This document shows, in pieces, positions 22,184 to 31,573 of a stretch of 64,000 nucleotides of DNA; positions within the stretch are counted from its first letter, which is position 1, and the number at the start of each line of letters is the position of its first letter. The position numbers and the translations under genes were made by a program. This stretch comes from Asterella californica. Lineage: Eukaryota; Streptophyta; Marchantiopsida; Marchantiales; Aytoniaceae. The notes beneath the pieces are model-generated. The model had not been told where the DNA came from and did not search any database. It was given only the letters and a program-made list of their open reading frames with translations. Where the stretch lies: positions 5,704,001 to 5,768,000 of the forward strand of contig JAYKYS010000010.1 of NCBI GenBank assembly GCA_036924285.1. Reading direction: 5' to 3'.

Positions 22184-22800
22184 TTGGAGGGCAATGTCCA
22201 TGCGGAGGATACTCCGGTCTTTGAGGAGATGGAGGATATGTCTAGCGTGTCTACGTTAGTACCATCTGCCTTGGATGTTCCACTCTGGAGTTCGAGTGAA
22301 GAGTTGTAGCAGTATGCTGATCAGTTAGTGCAGCAAGCTTGGAGTGAAGCCTTTGTATCACCAGTAGAGGAACAAAGGGTTGTTCCTGCTACTGACCTTG
22401 TGACCTTATCACCGTTGGATACGACTCCCATTGTGTGGCAGTATCCAGAGGAGCGTGTATGTGTGCTGGAGCTGTTTGGAGGGATCAGCACAGGTTTGGC
22501 TGTGGTATTGCAAGCAAGCATACAAGTACATCGATACTTGTATGTGGAGAGAGATGAGATTGTGAGACGCGTCTCATTGCGACATGTGACACGTTTGATG
22601 CAGAGATATCCTGAGTTGTTACCCATATCAGCTGTTAGAGGATACCAGCAAGCATTACCATCAGATATTTCGCTGCTGGAGGCGCAGGATCTTACGTTTG
22701 TTGACACCATTCACTTGCTGATAGCTGGATGGTCATGTCAAGGTCACACACGTTGTCGTGTCGTGGACCGGCTCCTACCTGAAATTCAAACTTCGATGCT
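22184..22800 (+). pseudogene. N-terminal catalytic half of retroelement cytosine-5 DNA methyltransferase (family B2)
   Basis: The frame from 22,184 runs LEGNVHAEDTPVFEEMEDMS, a TAG at 22,307, then onward. CVLELFGGISTGLAVVL (from 22,460) is methyltransferase motif I, the SAM-binding DxFxGxG-like loop with E for D and F-G-G-I. YLYVERDE follows (motif II-like). LLIAGWSCQGHTR (22,715-22,753) is motif IV, with the catalytic Cys codon at 22,736; the usual Pro-Cys-Gln reads Ser-Cys-Gln. Homology ends at about 22,800, where a new LTR-like sequence begins. Position after gag and protease shows it belongs to the retroelement, not to a host gene. Such captured methyltransferases have been reported in a few eukaryotic retrotransposons. 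Dead in this copy. Confidence 0.8.
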
Positions 22801-24764
22801 TGTCGCTCCAAAGACACTCATGAAAGACAAGCTAGGCCTCAGCTTACGGATTTTGGCACAATCTCAGATCTCCATTTTCATCGCATAGATGGGTAGAGCT
22901 CCTTGTCAGCTTTCCATAGGCATCTTGTCTATTTCGTTTGAGCGCCTAGTGGAGAAGTTACAGGACTCGAAAGATGGAGAAAATAAGCTAGGCCCCAGCT
23001 TACGGGTTTTTGGCACCACTTCGGATCTTCGTTTTTATCACACCAGTGGATAGAGCTCCTTGTCAGTATTCCATATGCACTTTGTCTACTTCGTTTGGAC
23101 GCATAGTGAAGAAGTTACAGGACTCGAAAGATGGAGAAAACAAGCTAGGCCCCAGCTTACGAGCTTTTGGCGCAACTTCAGATCTTTACTTTTATCGCAT
23201 AGATGGATAGAGCTCGTTGTCAGCTTTCCATGGGCATCTTGTTTACTTCGTTTGGACATCCAGAGAAAAAGTTATGCGATTCGAAGAAGGTAAAATCAAG
23301 CTAGGCCCCTAGTTACTTGCTGATTGGGTATTTAGGGCTTCAGGCGTTATATCAAAGACGCAAGGGGCCTGCTTCTTATTATTGAGGAGAGAACTGTACG
23401 TACAGAGACTGTTGCAAGGGGTGCTTAAGGGGCTAGCTTGTACCTGCGATCTGTCAACAGACGGTTCGGGAGATTTAGGAGTCCAATGCAAGCGCGCAAG
23501 GCGTCGTTGGGTTCAGATCTGTGCAGGCTACGCACTGGTTCAAACGGTTTGAGAAGAGACGGATCGAGGAATGCGTACTGAGTGAAATTGAGACACAGGA
23601 AGTAGATTTGGAGTTTTCAGTTACCTGTGAAGGAGAGTTGGACCGTTCGGACCGTTCCGGAATCCAAACTTGCTGTCCTTGGATCCAACGGGATCAGAAC
23701 ACCGAGTTCTACAAGAAATTGACGATACCAGTTTTCATCAGACGGTCTGGAAGTTCTGAGTGAAATTGACTCGCAGGGAAGCGCTTACATCAGATTTTCG
23801 TTCACTTGCGACCTGAGGTTGGGCTGTTCTTCGCGATCGGTGAGCCAAGCTCTTCGTTCTTGGTGCCTACGCGATCAGGGAGTCTTCATCTACTCATAAG
23901 AGAAGACCGTGTGCGGATTGGATTGTTGGTTTGGGTGTGGTGAGCAAGTTTGAGCTGCAGGGAGCTGATTTACGTCAGTTTTTTGCAACTTGCGACCAAA
24001 TTTCTTGCGTGGTTTTGCAAGAGGAACTCCAAACGACTTGTTTGGAGTCTTGTTGGGTTCAAGGTAGCTAGATCTATCTGACAAGGAAGACGGATATCAG
24101 TTTGGACGATCCGTTAGTGCGTGGTGTGCGGTTTTAAGCCGCAGGGAGGAGTTTTTGAAGGTTCGGTCACCTGCGACCGAAAATCGGCGATATCTCGACT
24201 ATCGGGAGTCGGATCTGAAGGTTTCCTGGGTTAACGAAGTCAGCGGAGGAGACCCTATCGACATCTGAAGTCCGTTCAGCGAAAGGAGGAAGTTCACAGA
24301 TAGGTCTTTTTCAATTTCTTCGCTACGGATTTTACTCTTTTGAGTTCATTAGAGTTCTAGTTGGCTGTATACAGCTTGTGGTAGCTAGCTTTGCTAAGAG
24401 CTTATACATGGATGTGGTTTGGACTTGAGTTTGAATCGCGTGATACTGCTGTGGCTCTGTTTGTTAGCAAAGAGAAGTTTCTCTTGCTTTGAGCTACGCT
24501 TCGGTGGTTTTGGGTCGGGGTTGCCATTCAAGGGTTGTTTTCAGGGGCTTTTGAAGCAGGTTACAGACCGCTCTGGTCTGTTTTTCAATTCTGTGCTCTT
24601 AGGAGAAAGAACCGGCAGTATACATACATTTGGAGTGTATATATCGCAGCGTTCGTTTTCGTGGTTGTCTTTCTCTGTCTTGTCTCTGTTTCAGCACACA
24701 ACATCTCCACGGCTAGGAACCTCGCGTTTTCCTGGACATCCTTCACGCAATATCCGACACGATA
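22801..24764 (+). repeat. Candidate 5' LTR of element C
   Basis: It starts TGTCGCTCC right at the break of family B2 and ends near ACGATA (24,759-24,764), just before TGGTGAACTCGACG. That leader is homologous to the one in element E, where the LTR end ACGACA is clearer. No second C LTR is in the window, so both ends are inferred. The interior holds a tandem repeat of about 156 bp and no gene. Confidence 0.5.
22829..23297. repeat. Tandem repeat, three units of about 156 bp
   Basis: Units begin with AAGCTAGGCC at 22,829, 22,985 and 23,142, with a partial fourth start at 23,298. Each carries AGCTTACG, a TTTTGGC word, GATAGAGCTC, and TTTCGTTTG. They are diverged by substitutions and small indels. 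The array lies in the probable LTR of element C. Confidence 0.87.
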
Positions 24765-24767
24765 CGG

Positions 24768-24785
24768 TGGTGAACTCGACGAGAA
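24768..24785 (+). promoter_or_regulatory. Element C putative primer binding site
   Basis: TGGTGAACTCGACGAGAA, close to the E site (TGGTGAACTCGACGTGAA). It starts with TGG, the complement of tRNA CCA ends. I could not identify the tRNA. Confidence 0.5.
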
Positions 24786-24936
24786 GGTCCGGGGTGGAGA
24801 TATTTGTATGTTAGAACTTGGAAGAAGAGATCAATAATCATGAACGAGGATGAGGATGGATACTTTTGTTCGGGAGGATGCTGCGGACCAGGGATGATGG
24901 ATTTGTAGATGCTTGGGATCATGAGAGGATGGGAGG

Positions 24937-26298
24937 ATGGGACGAGCCATGACTATGGACGGGATGGATAGATCTGAGGATATACCAGGGATGCAGTTGG
25001 ATGCAGCAACTGCACGATTGTTTCAAGCATTCACTTTGTTTATGCGACAAGAGCAAGAGAACCAACAAAAGGAGGCTTTGGAGACGAAGACGCTTCGAAG
25101 GGTGATCGACAAGCTCGATCTGTTTGATGGGAAAGACATCTCAAAGTACTTGAGATGTTACAAGACGGAGATGGATTTGGATCAGGTATCGGAGAAGGAG
25201 ATGATCGAGACATTCGAACTTGCTGCGGTGCCTGAGATAAGGGAGCATGTGAAAGGTCTAACAAAGCGTTTTGGGAGGAACTGGGATACATTTTCACATG
25301 CGCTGATGGAGGAATATTTCTTGGAAAACTCAGATCGAGTAACCAAGAAATCATTTTTCGAATGGGTCAACCGATCTAGCAAGGATTTACAGCCTACAGA
25401 GCTGTTAAAGGAGTTTGAGAGACAATTCTCTCAACTACCTCGGGTGGACAAGCTAACCTTGGAGAGTTACAAGACGGAGCTGTTTCTTCAAGCTGTGGAT
25501 GAACCATGGCAGGAACAGTTGGAGCTACTTCTGGAGGATGAGGATGGAGAAGAAGGGTTAACAAGAAATTGGGAGGTTGTGCATGAAGCTGTTGAGCTTC
25601 TTGTCCGGAGACAGACAAAGGAAAGGGTTACAAGGTTGACACCTGCAGCGTTGACTACCTCACCAGTTCAGGTGGTATCTGAGGTTCAACCCCCAGTTGT
25701 GGTTGTAGAGGAGAAGGATCCAGCCATCGAGGACCTACAGCAAAAGATGCAAGATCTGCAAGCTAAGGTTACTAGGTTGGAGGAAAAAGGATCGTCGACC
25801 AAGATGGAGCTTGTACCCAAACCAGCTTGGGTACATCATTGCATGTGGTGTGATGGTATTGACCATCAACGGGACGATTGCATCGACTTTGCAGAGTCTT
25901 TGCAACGTGAGATTATTTCTTGGGAGGATGGAAAGGTTGCATTCAGAAGTTCGGGTACTCTCCTTCAAGCCAACGTTGGTAAAGGAGGGATGAAGAAGTT
26001 TGTGGATGATTATCTTGCGGCACATGCAGTTGTAGCTATCGAAGCTACAAGTTATGATGCTAGGGTGGAGGAGATTGAGCATGATCTCCATATGGATGAT
26101 TTGGATGAGCACGTGGATCCAAGCGAGCTCAAGTTGACTACTGCATCCACGATGCAGAGCGAGAAGAAGGGACAAGAAGAGACTTCTTCGGAAAAGCAAG
26201 CTATGGAAGATAAGATTCAACAGGAAACAAGCGGAGCTAGCGTATTTAGGTACCCCGGCGGGAGGACACTTGACACCTTTCCTCTTTTACTTGTACGT
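24937..26298 (+). pseudogene. Element C gag, truncated
   Basis: ATG at 24,937. The gag core contains DISKYLRCYKTEMDLDQV, LMEEYFLENSDRVTKKSF and KLTLESYKTELFLQA, most like element E. A predicted coiled coil (AIEDLQQKMQDLQAKVTRLE) and a CCHC knuckle follow (CMWCDGIDHQRDDC, 25,841-25,882). The frame is open over 450 codons but is cut at 26,298 by the end of an inverted LTR (element D), before the protease. The last residues of the open frame (to 26,340) are LTR antisense. Confidence 0.87.
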
Positions 26299-27425
26299 TG
26301 TCGAGTTGAGAGTCTTTCTTGGGGAGGGCGGACCTCCTGACTGTAATCGATCAGAGAAAAATGACCAGAAAAGAAAATAGGTTGCTGCTGACGATGTGAT
26401 CTCAAAACACTGCTCCTTGTGCTCACCAATTACAAAAACAAGCACTCAAACACACCCTGGGTACACACATAGGTCTCTCAAGATTCAATTAACTTTATTA
26501 TAGTGTCGTCTGCACCACCAATTTCTCCAACTGTACAGAAAATCTCTCTCTTCCTCTCCTGCGCACTTGTCTTCACCCGTCAAGCCAAAAGTCTACCCAG
26601 TACGTCTCAATCTGAACCTAATAGAGAAATTCGGACCCTTGAATCTTATTCCTCTCCTTGCCCCAACTGAAACTCTCAGAAATCTGATCCAACGTCGATC
26701 AAAAGTCCCCTGTAGATTTCCAAACGATCTCTCAATAGAACTGTCTCTTCAGAGTAATTTCTCCCCAGAATAGTTTATTTAAACAACGTCCAAGCCTAAA
26801 ACTCATGCCTCTCTCTCTTACGATGCCCTCCCAATTCAATCTGTCAGCAATTTGATCTTCCCCCAGCTTCTTAGCTTCTCCTGCGTATTCCGCTTCCGCT
26901 CTCTCAGAAAACCTTCCTTTTCAAAAAAAACTGTCCTCCCCATCCCAAGTCGCCGCAGGTATTTTACCTAAAAGTAAAGACCCTAGCTTAAGCTGCCCCC
27001 CTGCTGTCCTTATCAGCGTAGTCACTTATCAGAAGCAGGGCCTTAGCTAAGCTGCCCCCCTCTTAAACTCTAATTCTCCTCCTTCCGCCTCCGCTGTAAT
27101 CTTCTGCTTCAAGCTTCTGTTGTAATCTTCCGCTTCCACTGTAATATTCCGCTTCCACTGTAGTTTTCCGCTTCCGCTGTAATATTCCGCTTCAAGCTTC
27201 CGCGGTAATCTTCCGCTTCCGCTGTAGTTTTCCGCTTCCGCTGTAATATTCCGCTTCAAGCTTCCGCGGTAATCTTCCGCTTCCGCTGTAGTTTTCCGCT
27301 TCCGCTCTCTCAGAAAACCTTCCTTTTCAAAAAAAACTGTCCTCCCCATCCCAAGTCGCCGCAGGTATTTTACCTAAAAGTAAAGACCCCAGCTTAAGCT
27401 GCCCCCCTGTTGTCCTTATCAGCGT
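26299..27425 (-). repeat. D 3' LTR, distal part
   Basis: Begins (plus strand) TGTCGAGTTGAGAGTC, identical to the start of the D 5' LTR at 44,334, and runs to the A2 insertion at ...TTATCAGCGT. The same words are contiguous in the 5' LTR (45,449-45,475), which proves the split. Includes a short block of the CTTCCGC minisatellite (27,076-27,303). Confidence 0.9.
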
Positions 27426-28907
27426 TGTCGTGATGTGAATCATTTGACATAGTAAATGATTCACTTATCACTGCTGTCGCGTTACTTAGCGCATGTTATT
27501 TCTACTCCGACACTTGATGTTCAGTAGTCTTAGAAGTTAACTCTGTAATGTTCTTAGTCTTTTATGCTTATGGTTGACACCTTTTGCATATGGTGTTAAC
27601 TCTGTCAAATATTTTGGATCCTAGTAGGTTGGTAGTATGACATTTATCTTGTTCAAGCATTCGTACGCTTGTGCAAGTAAATTCATACTTATCTATGATA
27701 CTCAATGTACATGACTTAGATTTACCATGTAGATAGGGGTTTGAAATCATGGGTTGTACTTACTTGTCGCCCATGCACGCTTTCTAGCTGATTTAAGTTA
27801 TTTTTCGGGGCTGCGTGTCGTTTTAGGTAGTTTAAGTTTTACGTTGGCACTCTAGGGAGCTTGACGTGGTAGCCTATGAGTAAAACTAAGTTGCCACGTG
27901 GTTTAGGGTACTAAAGGACAACCAAGTGGAGCTATGAACTCCCATTGGTCTGTTTTTGTCTTTTGTTAAACTCTAAATTTAGAAACAGAGCTCTAGAGTG
28001 GAGTTCGAGCAATTTGTGAGGGTACTTCGAAATCTGAGAGCACAGGGAGAGAGAGCTCGTCAAGCCAAGCACTGTCAGTGAAATTTTCAGTCGATTTGAA
28101 GCAATAAAGACGAAGTTATGCCCAATTGAAGTTCGGATTATGCCAAAACTGCATCACTTTTGTTGATTTTGGGGTTTTCAGTGTCATTTGCAGCAGAATT
28201 GAAGAAATCGCTTCAAAACTTCGTGGTTGCGTTCTCTGCCAGCAGGGCTACGATTTCCCAAAAAGTTTCATATCGATTGAGTAACTGAGTAATTCAGGGC
28301 GGCCGCTGAAGCAGAGGGGGTCTGAAAAGCTCTTAATCTAGAGCAGCGACTTCAGAGGAGGAGATCTGGAGTTCTGTGTACATTCAGGAGGCCCAACTTC
28401 ACAGGGATGTTCAGCATCCTGTAGACTTCAAATACTGTGAGAAACTTTGAAATTCATCGAGCCAATTCTCTGTTCTAGGTCAGAAGAGCTGTCTAGGTAC
28501 CAGAAATTGCCATAATTTCTCTGTTCAGAAAGTTTCTACCCATATCTCGGTGCTCTGAACTGAACTCAAGCTGAAACTTCGTCTGTATGGTCAGTAGGGC
28601 CTCATTGACATATAGGAGAAGTTCTGAAGCCTAAACCATCTTATGTTTCTGATTCTTGACTGTTAAAGTTCGTTGGTGAACCTTCTTACTGTTAGTTTGA
28701 TCTGATTTTCACTTCCTGAGCATACTGGAGGATCTATTCGACCTGTGTGAAGATTTATAGTGCCCTTATGACCTGAAGCCTACCTCTGGATAGTAAACAA
28801 CTAGAACTTGAAGCCCAGCACCTTCCCTAGTAGTCTTTCCACAACCTTCACGATCATATCGCAGCCAGAAGGTTCTGCCCTTCCCGAGGAAAACTCTCAA
28901 CTCTACA
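27426..28907 (+). repeat. A2 5' LTR
   Basis: TGTCGTGATGTG at the start; ends CTCAACTCTACA (one base from the family CTCGACA). It carries the palindromic G-box CCACGTGG at 27,894-27,901 and a nearby GACGTGG at 27,863. No gene inside. Confidence 0.95.
27894..27901. promoter_or_regulatory. G-box (CCACGTGG) in A-family LTR
   Basis: The same palindrome is kept in the A1 LTR (15,717-15,724) and the A2 3' LTR (35,418-35,425), about 30 bp after a TTGACGTGG word. G-boxes bind bZIP and bHLH factors in plants. Whether this drives the LTR promoter is inference. Confidence 0.5.
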
Positions 28908-28909
28908 TC

Positions 28910-28927
28910 TGGTGCTTCCACTGAGAG
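28910..28927 (+). promoter_or_regulatory. A2 primer binding site
   Basis: TGGTGCTTCCACTGAGAG, 2 nt inside the 5' LTR. It is identical in A1 (16,732) and in D (44,314-44,331, minus). The primer tRNA is not identified. Confidence 0.68.
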
Positions 28928-28975
28928 CTCTTGGGCTGATTGATTGAGAAGGTTGAGGTCCTACAAGGAGAAGAG

Positions 28976-31529
28976 ATGGAACGCAAGAGCGGAGCTGCTG
29001 CTGCTGTCTCTGGGGCTGGAGCATCAACGTCTACTGCTGCACCGTCAACTGCACCTGCGTCTTCTACAGCGACATCTGCATCTGGTCTGGACACGGCTGA
29101 GATCTTGAAGACGCTTGCGGCCCTGGTCCAACAGCATCCGATCGTTGGAGGGGGTGAGTTAAAATCCACCAAGGCTTTGCAAGCGATAGTGAATAGGTGT
29201 GGAAGGTTTGAAGGTAGAGATATTTCTAGATATCTGCGTGAGTATAGAGGAGAGATGGAGCTGGTTAGGGTTACTGATGCGGAGATGATAGCAAGTTTTG
29301 AGTTAGCTGTCATTCCTGAGTTGCGGGACCAAGTTAGGGATGTACAGAGAAGAAATCTTGGAATCTGGATGAGTTTTGAGCGATCTCTTCGAGAGGAGTT
29401 TCTTGAGGAGGATTCAGAGAGAGTTACTAGAAGGACATTTCTAGACTGGATTGAGCAGCAACCTGGTCGTATGATGAGCCTGAGTGAGTTGTTGAGAGAG
29501 TTTGATCGGAGATACCGACAACTTTCAACTCTAGAGCGAATCACCCTAGATGCTAGGAAAACAGAGCTTTTCCTGCAGGCTACCGATGATGCTACGGCAG
29601 ATCGGTTATGTTTTATGTTGGCCGATCGATCTGCTGAAGGGGGTGTTACTATGGATTGGGGGAGAGTTGAGGATGCTGTGGCTGTACTGACAAGGCAGAG
29701 GAGGGGAAGAGTGGCTGTGGGAGGACGTCCGCTTGCAGAAGTGGTCACTCCACCTTATGCTGCTCCTCAAGTACAGCAACCTTTGGCCCCTGCTCCCAGA
29801 CCTGTTGTCCCAGCTGCAGTTCCTTTGATGCAAGTTGTGCCAGCTCCAGCACAAAGGGCACCTGTTCAGAGACCTGCGGAGAACCATGGTCAACAGAATC
29901 AGATTGAAGACCTGATTCGGCAGATGCGAGAGCTGAAGGTAGAGCTAGCTGGATTGCAGAGAGCAGCCACCGGCGCCTGCTGCTGCACGTCCAGGAGGTG
30001 CTCCTGTCCGTAGGTGTATTTGGTGTGACAGTCCTGATCACTTCCGAGGAGACTGTCAAGAGCTCACAGCTGCTTTGCGAGATGGTGTGGTTCGCTATCA
30101 GAACGGTAGGCTGCACCTTTCTTCTACTGGAGAGCCGTTGAGCACGCAGTTTGGACGAGGAGGCATGAGGAGTCTACCTCAGATTGCTGCGGCGGCAACT
30201 GTACATGCATTGATGGCACCACCGGTAAATCCTGATGTATATGCTGGACATATTGAGGTTTCTTCTAGTCCTACGTTGCTAGATAGGACTGCTGAGAAGA
30301 GTATTGCCCCCGTTCCTTCTGAAGTACTGAAGAGGGGAGCCGAGTCTATTCGTAGGGTCACAGGATGGGGAGATCCTGTAGATGCTGCTTCTATCAGAGC
30401 ATTCTTGGATGTAGATAGACACGTTCATTGGCAGGATGCTTCTGTGGAGGAGAAGAGGCGGCGAGAAGCCTCTAAACTTGATACTGGAATTCCTGAGGAG
30501 ACTGGGGATAGACGGAGAGTCACAAGGAGACGAGCGGCTCTTCCTGAAGACATCCCGTCTACTTCTGCAGCTCCTCCACCTGCGCCGGGTCCTATGGAGG
30601 ATGTGCAGAGATCCCAGCAGGAGCCAACGACTGCTGGTAGGCGGTTTACTGCCCAAGAGAAGGGGAAGGGACCGGCTTACAAGTTGGCAGCTGATATTGA
30701 AACTTCTACTGATCTGAAGAGTATCTTGGAGCAGAGGATACTGGATGCGCGAATCGAGTTTTCTCTTCGGGAAGTTCTTGGTATTGCAAAGAGGGAGTTT
30801 CACGAACTGATCATCGACATCATCAAGCGCAAGAGACAGGTGATGTCCGAGCAGGTAGAGAGTCAGATGATAGATGTAGTAGGAGCTTCTCTGAATGATG
30901 CAGAGTTTGGAAAGGTGCATTTTCAGGAAGCTGATGATAAGAGATACCAGCAAGAAGCATTGGTTGCTGGTACGGACACTATTGAGTTCAACGATGAGGA
31001 AGTTGGTGGGGAGAGTCCAGCTAGTGAAAGTGATTTCAGAAAGAGACATTGGGCTCGTGCCACAACTGCTACGCGAGTTCGTCTTGGAAGTTTGGCTGAA
31101 CCTGTTGCTGCTTTAGTTGATCACGGATCTGAGATCAACATCATGTCACGGGAGGTGTACGAGAGAGGTCAGTGGCCTATCGAGCTAAACCATGGTTGGG
31201 TGTTACGTGCTGCAAACAACCAGAAAGGTGAGCTATACGGCGCTTGTCCTAACGTGAAGGTGAAGATAGGTGATGTGGATGTAGATCAGCACTTCTTCGT
31301 GCAATCTTCTGCTTCATATCCTGTGATTCTTGGTCAGCCTTATATCACTGCTGTTCGAATGGAGACCAAGGTGATGGATGATGGATCTCATTATGCTAGG
31401 ATCCGTAGTCCAGATGATAGACATTCGGTGCAGTTTCTGACCGTTCGTACGAACCACGAACGAAACCGTCAAACTTTGAGAGATTCTCCTATCTGTAGGG
31501 GTAAGGGTTTTCTGAAACCACTCTCGTAG
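28976..31529 (+). pseudogene. A2 gag-protease with a 2-nt deletion
   Basis: ATG at 28,976 (MERKSGAAAAVSG). An Ala/Ser/Thr-rich N-terminus is followed by the gag core (TAEILKTLAALVQQHPI, DISRYLREYRGEMELVRV, REEFLEEDSERVTRRTF). A Pro/Gln-rich linker and a helical segment (QNQIEDLIRQMRELK) come next. Compared with A1 and D, one GA is missing at about 29,958-29,963, shifting the frame. The knuckle CIWCDSPDHFRGDC and the rest are in the next frame (to 31,529). Protease: LVDHGSEINIMS (Asp codon 31,119) and VILGQPYITAVRME. It ends KGFLKPLS at a TAG just inside the frameshift stem. Without the lesion it would be about 850 residues, like D. Confidence 0.9.
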
Positions 31530-31573
31530 GACGGGATAGCGAGAGTGATGGATCTACTGCTACTATGATCCCG
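31505..31573 (+). promoter_or_regulatory. A2 putative -1 frameshift site with H-type pseudoknot
   Basis: Slippery GGGTTTT at 31,505-31,511 reads G GGT TTT in the gag-protease frame, the canonical X XXY YYZ form. A 7-nt spacer follows, then stem 1 CACTCTCG (31,519-31,526) with CGAGAGTG (31,540-31,547). Stem 2 pairs loop bases CGGGAT (31,532-31,537) with ATCCCG (31,568-31,573). The gag stop TAG is at 31,527-31,529, in the loop. Slipping by -1 yields Gly-Phe-Ser and the open pol frame. Geometry is shared with A1, D and E. Confidence 0.82.

Noticed and set aside
22328..22888. Stand-alone host DNA methyltransferase gene
   Set aside because: The frame starts at a GTG after a TAG, is preceded by family B protease sequence, and ends in LTR-like DNA. 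It is a fragment of a retroelement.
22829..23297. CRISPR-like array
   Set aside because: Units are long direct tandem repeats with no unique spacers, in plant DNA.
24258..24263. CGACA at 24,259-24,263 as the end of the C LTR
   Set aside because: No TGG-type binding site follows. The leader shared with E places the LTR end near 24,764 instead.
24419..24837. 131- and 100-codon frames upstream of C gag
   Set aside because: Overlapping frames in LTR/leader sequence, no domain, and the primer site runs through them.
28903..29748. 281-codon minus-strand frame opposite A2 gag
   Set aside because: It mirrors the gag coding strand; the sense frame has the gag core and codon conservation with A1 and D.
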